From NCBI GenBank assembly GCA_945643635.1, contig CALZFC010000256.1:2002001-2066000 (forward strand): 64,000 bases of DNA, written 5' to 3'. The translations under genes and the position numbers were made by a program. Numbering within the stretch: the stretch's first letter is position 1; every line of letters begins with the position of its first letter. Below the pieces are notes generated by a model, which was given only the letters and a program-made list of their open reading frames with translations, had not been told where the DNA came from and made no database searches. Positions 60,260-64,000 of this stretch are shown here, in pieces. The DNA comes from Allodiplogaster sudhausi (Eukaryota; Nematoda; Chromadorea; Rhabditida; Diplogasteridae).

Positions 60260-63200
60260 CTCCCGCCATATCCCCTTGAAGTACCGCCTGTGATCCATGT
60301 TGAATAGATGCACATCGTCGCGCCCTCCGTAAAACCTAGCGGACATGCTTGTGTGATATTGTCGTCGGCTGAAAGGAAATGTTTATATAGACCGTCGTAG
60401 TCCTAATTGTTAATCAACCAACAACAGGTCCAATTTGCATTTCTTTCCCCTTTACTTACATTTGTTCATGATCTCTAATTGGACCCCGTGTTTGCTTCCC
60501 TCTAAAGTGTTCAATCCAAAAGCGTACTGTCTGAAACTGTCGTTGACTCTTCGCCATCATCAACAATGACGCCGTGGTTCGTGTGGGGCGCTTGGAAGAC
60601 TGGAGGAGTCGGAGAGTCGGAGATCGATGACGGGGTCAGCTGGCTATATAAGCAATACACTTTAGTGATCTCTGAAATGCTTTGAAAGAAAAAAAAATGT
60701 TGATGATCTCAAACCCTATTAGGACAGTGGAAATATTGTTCTCCATCGTATACTCTTCCATGCTCGAGAGTTTTGACAGTTGAAAAGGAGGATATGAACC
60801 TAGTTGAAGACGATGTTTCTTTGTCAGAGCGAGACGTTACGGCGCTTGTTGAGAATGCACTGGAAATCCCAGAATGGTTTCTTAGTTGCTTTATTTATTG
60901 TCACAATGGATGTATGTATGTATGTAGTATTTTAAATTTTTTATTATTTTTCTTTATGTACATCTACTTATATTTAAAGAAGTTCTGTTAATTCATAGGC
61001 AATAACGTCAGTGTCGCGGCCTCTGATGTTGGCGCCGTGTCCTTTCTTGTCGGGATTGATGTAACGACCTTAGATGTCATTGCTGGACTGCTTTCCGTTG
61101 ACAAAGTAGCAGTTGGGGCTTCCTGTGTGCTTTTGGACGCAACTGATTCTGATGCCGCCGATGGCGAAGTTCCGTCCTCAGATGATGTGACTTCATCAGT
61201 CGATTCAAGCGGGCTTGTCAGAATATTGAATCTCGTGGTGCCGGGATCTTCATTCTTCGTGCTCTGATGAGCTAACTCCGAGCCTCTTCTCCATTCGATC
61301 GTGGTTTCAGGTGCCGACGGCTTTTTGCTCTCGTCATTTGCTTCGGATGTAGACGATCCGGCACGTCCAGTCGAGACACCGAAGAAAGAGCCAGCACTTT
61401 CGGTACTGCCCCTTTGTCCTGATTCGGTCGCCTTAGCTGAGGCCGTGCTCATAGTAATCGATTCTGTCTCGGTTACCGATCCAGAAATTGCTCTCGACTT
61501 GGTTGAGCTAGTCATTGAGGGGATGACAGAGGCTAGGCTGGTCGACACTGATGCGGAGGTAGTGGAAGTCAGAGGGGAAGAAGACGGAGTTTCGGAGAAA
61601 TTCGGTGACCTCGACATCGAGCTGCGGGAGTTCTCGCCCGATTCAGTTTTTGTCGGCGAGAATGTGGAGGTGGCTGAATCTGTAGCTTAATTGTAAGCGA
61701 TGCAATAGCATTAACTCTTATTTTTTAATATATTGCTGTGAAATAAAAAAATATACAAATGCATATATAATTTTTTTGAGAAGATAAATAGATTGAACGC
61801 ACCAGGTGTCTCCGAATTTTCGTGATGAGTTGAAGCAGAGAACATCATGTTGGTAGAGCTCGAGAGAGATGACGATTTTGTTTGAAGATTAGAAGCAGAA
61901 GCAGTGAAGGTGGAGGGAGGGGAAGATTTCATGTGAATAGGCGATGCTGAGGAGGCCACATTGCTGGAGGATGAGAGAGAGATTGATTCTCTTTGAGTCG
62001 ATTCTGACGACGCGGTCGTCAATTGCTGATCGCGGGTTCTGCTTGTGATTTCCGTGGAAGGATATGTCGTTGAGTACTCCACCTGTTTTCAAGTAGAATT
62101 TGTCTTGAGTTCAACTGTCTTCATATTATTCAGATGATTATAAAAGCACACCGCACTCCATCTATTTAACAGCAAGCAAGTGCTCGCTATTGTATTCATT
62201 CTACAAATTCAAATGACATTCACATTTTCGTTTTCTTGATCTCGTTTTTTTCAAAAGACCTAAAAGCCAACCTAAAAGCCAAGAATGAGATTGAGATATG
62301 GAGGACAGGCAAGAGAAGGCGAAAATTTTCATAAATGGTATGAATTAGATTGTTTTAAAGGTGAATGGCAACTAACGAAAACTAATGCCGCCAGTTCTAA
62401 ACTCTCGATTTCATGTGCTCTATTTTTTCAGCAGGTGGTTTCTGGGGGCCTACGAAAGAGTAAATGTTTTTTTATTTAAATTTTAATTTAATTGTAAATA
62501 GGTGTGTCTCCTTTTCATTTTTTCCCCAGGAACACTTGTAACAAGAAACACTAACATGAGTCGACAGCAAGACCTGCATTGACGTTGATTTTTTCGTTGC
62601 TTCTTCTAGTTCATGCCCTGGTGTCGTCGCCACGTCAGTTATCGAAGTTGAAGAATGCTCGATGTCCATTTGAGATGATGTTCTAGCCAGCATTTTGGAG
62701 GTGGAAGAAGCAGCCAGTGAGGTGCTCATGCCTTTGTCTGAGTAAGTTTCAGAAGGATGCTCGAACGTTGATGATTGAGATGACTTTAGGGTCACTGGGT
62801 ATGAAGACGGACTCTCCATTTCAATTGCCGAAGATCTCATAGCTGCCCTCCAGCTACTGGAGGTGGATGATTCATCTTCAGAAGAGCCAGTAGTTGGCGA
62901 CTCCATTGAATCGGCCGGCGAAGTTGTTTTGCCAGAAGTAGATGCCACATCTATTGCCGTTGTCTTTTGCAACTTCGTACTTTTCTGAAAGCTTGCTGAG
63001 GAACTTGGCGTTGTGAACAAATCGCTTGAAGTAGTACTTTGTGAAGAAGATTCTGTGAACAATTCTCCTTTTGCTGAAGTCGTAGTCTGTGACGAAGCTT
63101 TGACTGAAGTTATAGTTGATGTCCTCGAGGAAGGTTGATAATTGTGGAGTTACATCTGTTGTTGCAGTCATGAGCCCATTGCTACTTGCTGTTGGCGACT

Positions 63201-64000
63201 GTTTGAATGTGGGAGTTGCTTTCAATGATGATTTGCGTGAGTTTGCTGCGTCAGTGTCCCTAGCGCGTGATGTCAGAGTACTCTCTTCTACCAAGTCAGG
63301 TGTAATCGAGTGTGAGGTAGTTCCGCCCGTCACTGTTGAATCAGCTGCCATTCCATCTCGTGTCGATGAAATGATCGATTCAGAGAAAGTTGTTGTCTGT
63401 TCACGAGTCAACACTTTATCGTTCGTGGTTTCTGAAATTCTCATCGAGCTTTCGTTAAGGATGAGTCGGTCAGTAATTGTGGAGTCTTCAGGTGCTTCTT
63501 CTTCCGAGTTGGGCGACAACGTTGTTCGTACATCGGAGTCGGTAGTCGAGACGAAGGCGGGTGGTGAAGTAGCAGATAGCTCACTTTTTGTATTATAGAC
63601 AGAAGTCTCCTCAGATTGCATAACTGGACCGTCGCTTTGAGTGCCTGTTGATGTGGACGACTGCGTAGTTTGAATTTCGGGCGTGATTCCACTCGTCTTC
63701 TTCGCTGTCGATGAGACGTTGTTCAGCTTCGCTGACGCGCTAGTGGATGGTGTCGTCATCTTAGGCGTCGTTTCCTCTGTGGGATTAGCTTTCAGTGTTG
63801 ATTTGTCCGAGTTTGTTGTGTCCGTGTTCTCAGAAAGTGATGTCACTGTACTCTGTTCAAGCAATTCAGCTGTAGTCGACTGCGAGGTTGTTCCGCCGGT
63901 CACTGGAGAATGAGCTGCCGTTTCATCTAATGTTGATGCAAGGATTGATCCTTTACCTCTCCTGTACCGAGTCCGATTCTTTCCAGTTCCGATTTCAATC
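60260..64000 (-). CDS. Ser/Thr-rich mucin-like protein with C-terminal C-type-lectin-like segment (5' partial)
   Basis: From the right edge to about 60990 the minus strand is almost entirely Ser/Thr/Glu/Ala-rich, without stops in the main exons (63950-63120, about 63060-62560, 62090-61803 and 61690-61010). Such composition is typical of heavily O-glycosylated stalks. Two copies of a 190-residue unit begin with VTGGTT near 63320 and 63890. Past 60900, exons give SSAFSTSAVTSRSDKETSSS and HGRVYDGEQYFHCPN, then YAFGLNTLEGSKHGVQLEI, ACPLGFTEGATMCIY and, after a 76-bp intron, SYMDCLAACQKRVFSDMMGA...ERKAIGEML. Cys and Leu/Glu spacing resembles a C-type lectin fold (CP-G--C, then C-A-C---, L, E). The frame changes near 63120 and needs an intron or frameshift. 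It may continue into the EGF/multi-pass gene. Confidence 0.6.
63320..64000 (-). repeat. 570-bp coding tandem repeat in the mucin-like gene
   Basis: TTCCGCCCGTCACT at 63321 and TTCCGCCGGTCACT at 63891 mark equivalent points of two diverged units 570 bp (190 codons) apart. Both encode VTGGTTS followed by Thr/Glu-rich sequence with DxxxSxKSxLKA. More units may lie outside the window. Confidence 0.75.

Noticed and set aside
61037..61690. Plus-strand Val/Asp/Glu-rich proteins across 61.0-61.7 kb (and similar at 63.1-63.9 kb)
   Set aside because: They are antisense shadows of the Ser/Thr-rich minus-strand frame, which has biased codons and splices to neighbours.

Overview
The window is intron-rich nuclear DNA from a small metazoan. 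I favour a nematode or another compact invertebrate, but the sequence does not prove the clade. Genes are split by short GT-AG introns, a few of 46-80 bp. Intergenic DNA is AT-rich and introns are packed with CT/GA microsatellites. There are no bacterial operons, rRNA genes, CRISPR arrays or convincing intact tRNAs. Exon models below were built by joining open segments with matching intron phases; exon edges are approximate unless stated.

Layout. 1-1749 (+): 3' end of a single-pass membrane protein gene. 4016-8473 (+): secreted Cys-rich modular protein with a Thr-rich linker. 9857-13448 (-): two tandem copies of a small membrane RING-finger gene; a third copy lies at 24640-25642 and a fossil at about 2200-2830. 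15086-15604 (-): 3' end of an unrecognised gene. 16065-21047: a nest of transposons, including an apparently complete hAT element (16194-19378) with a perfect 8-bp target duplication, inserted into an older TGTGAC-motif element. About 21789-23575 (-): MACPF gene resembling macrophage-expressed gene 1 (perforin-2). 26350-29487 (-): coiled-coil, acidic Lys/Glu-rich protein. 30489-31366 (+): short type I membrane protein. 32430-52476 (+): three tandem copies of an IKK-related (TBK1/IKK-epsilon-like) kinase gene. The first and third look complete; the middle copy has lost the activation segment through most of the C-terminal region but is still splice-frame compatible. 52824 to about 60200 (-): multi-pass membrane gene with an EGF-like/Cys-rich ectodomain. 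About 60260-64000 (-): Ser/Thr-rich mucin-like gene that ends in a C-type-lectin-like segment, open at the window edge. The last two may be a single gene.

The neighbourhood mixes families linked to innate defence elsewhere: a perforin-2-like pore former, expanded TBK1-like kinases, membrane RING proteins, and mucin/lectin and modular secreted proteins. Local duplication and TE insertion are frequent: TTAA-target MITEs, two hAT-type elements and relics of neighbouring exons carried along with the kinase duplications. That these genes work together is inference only.
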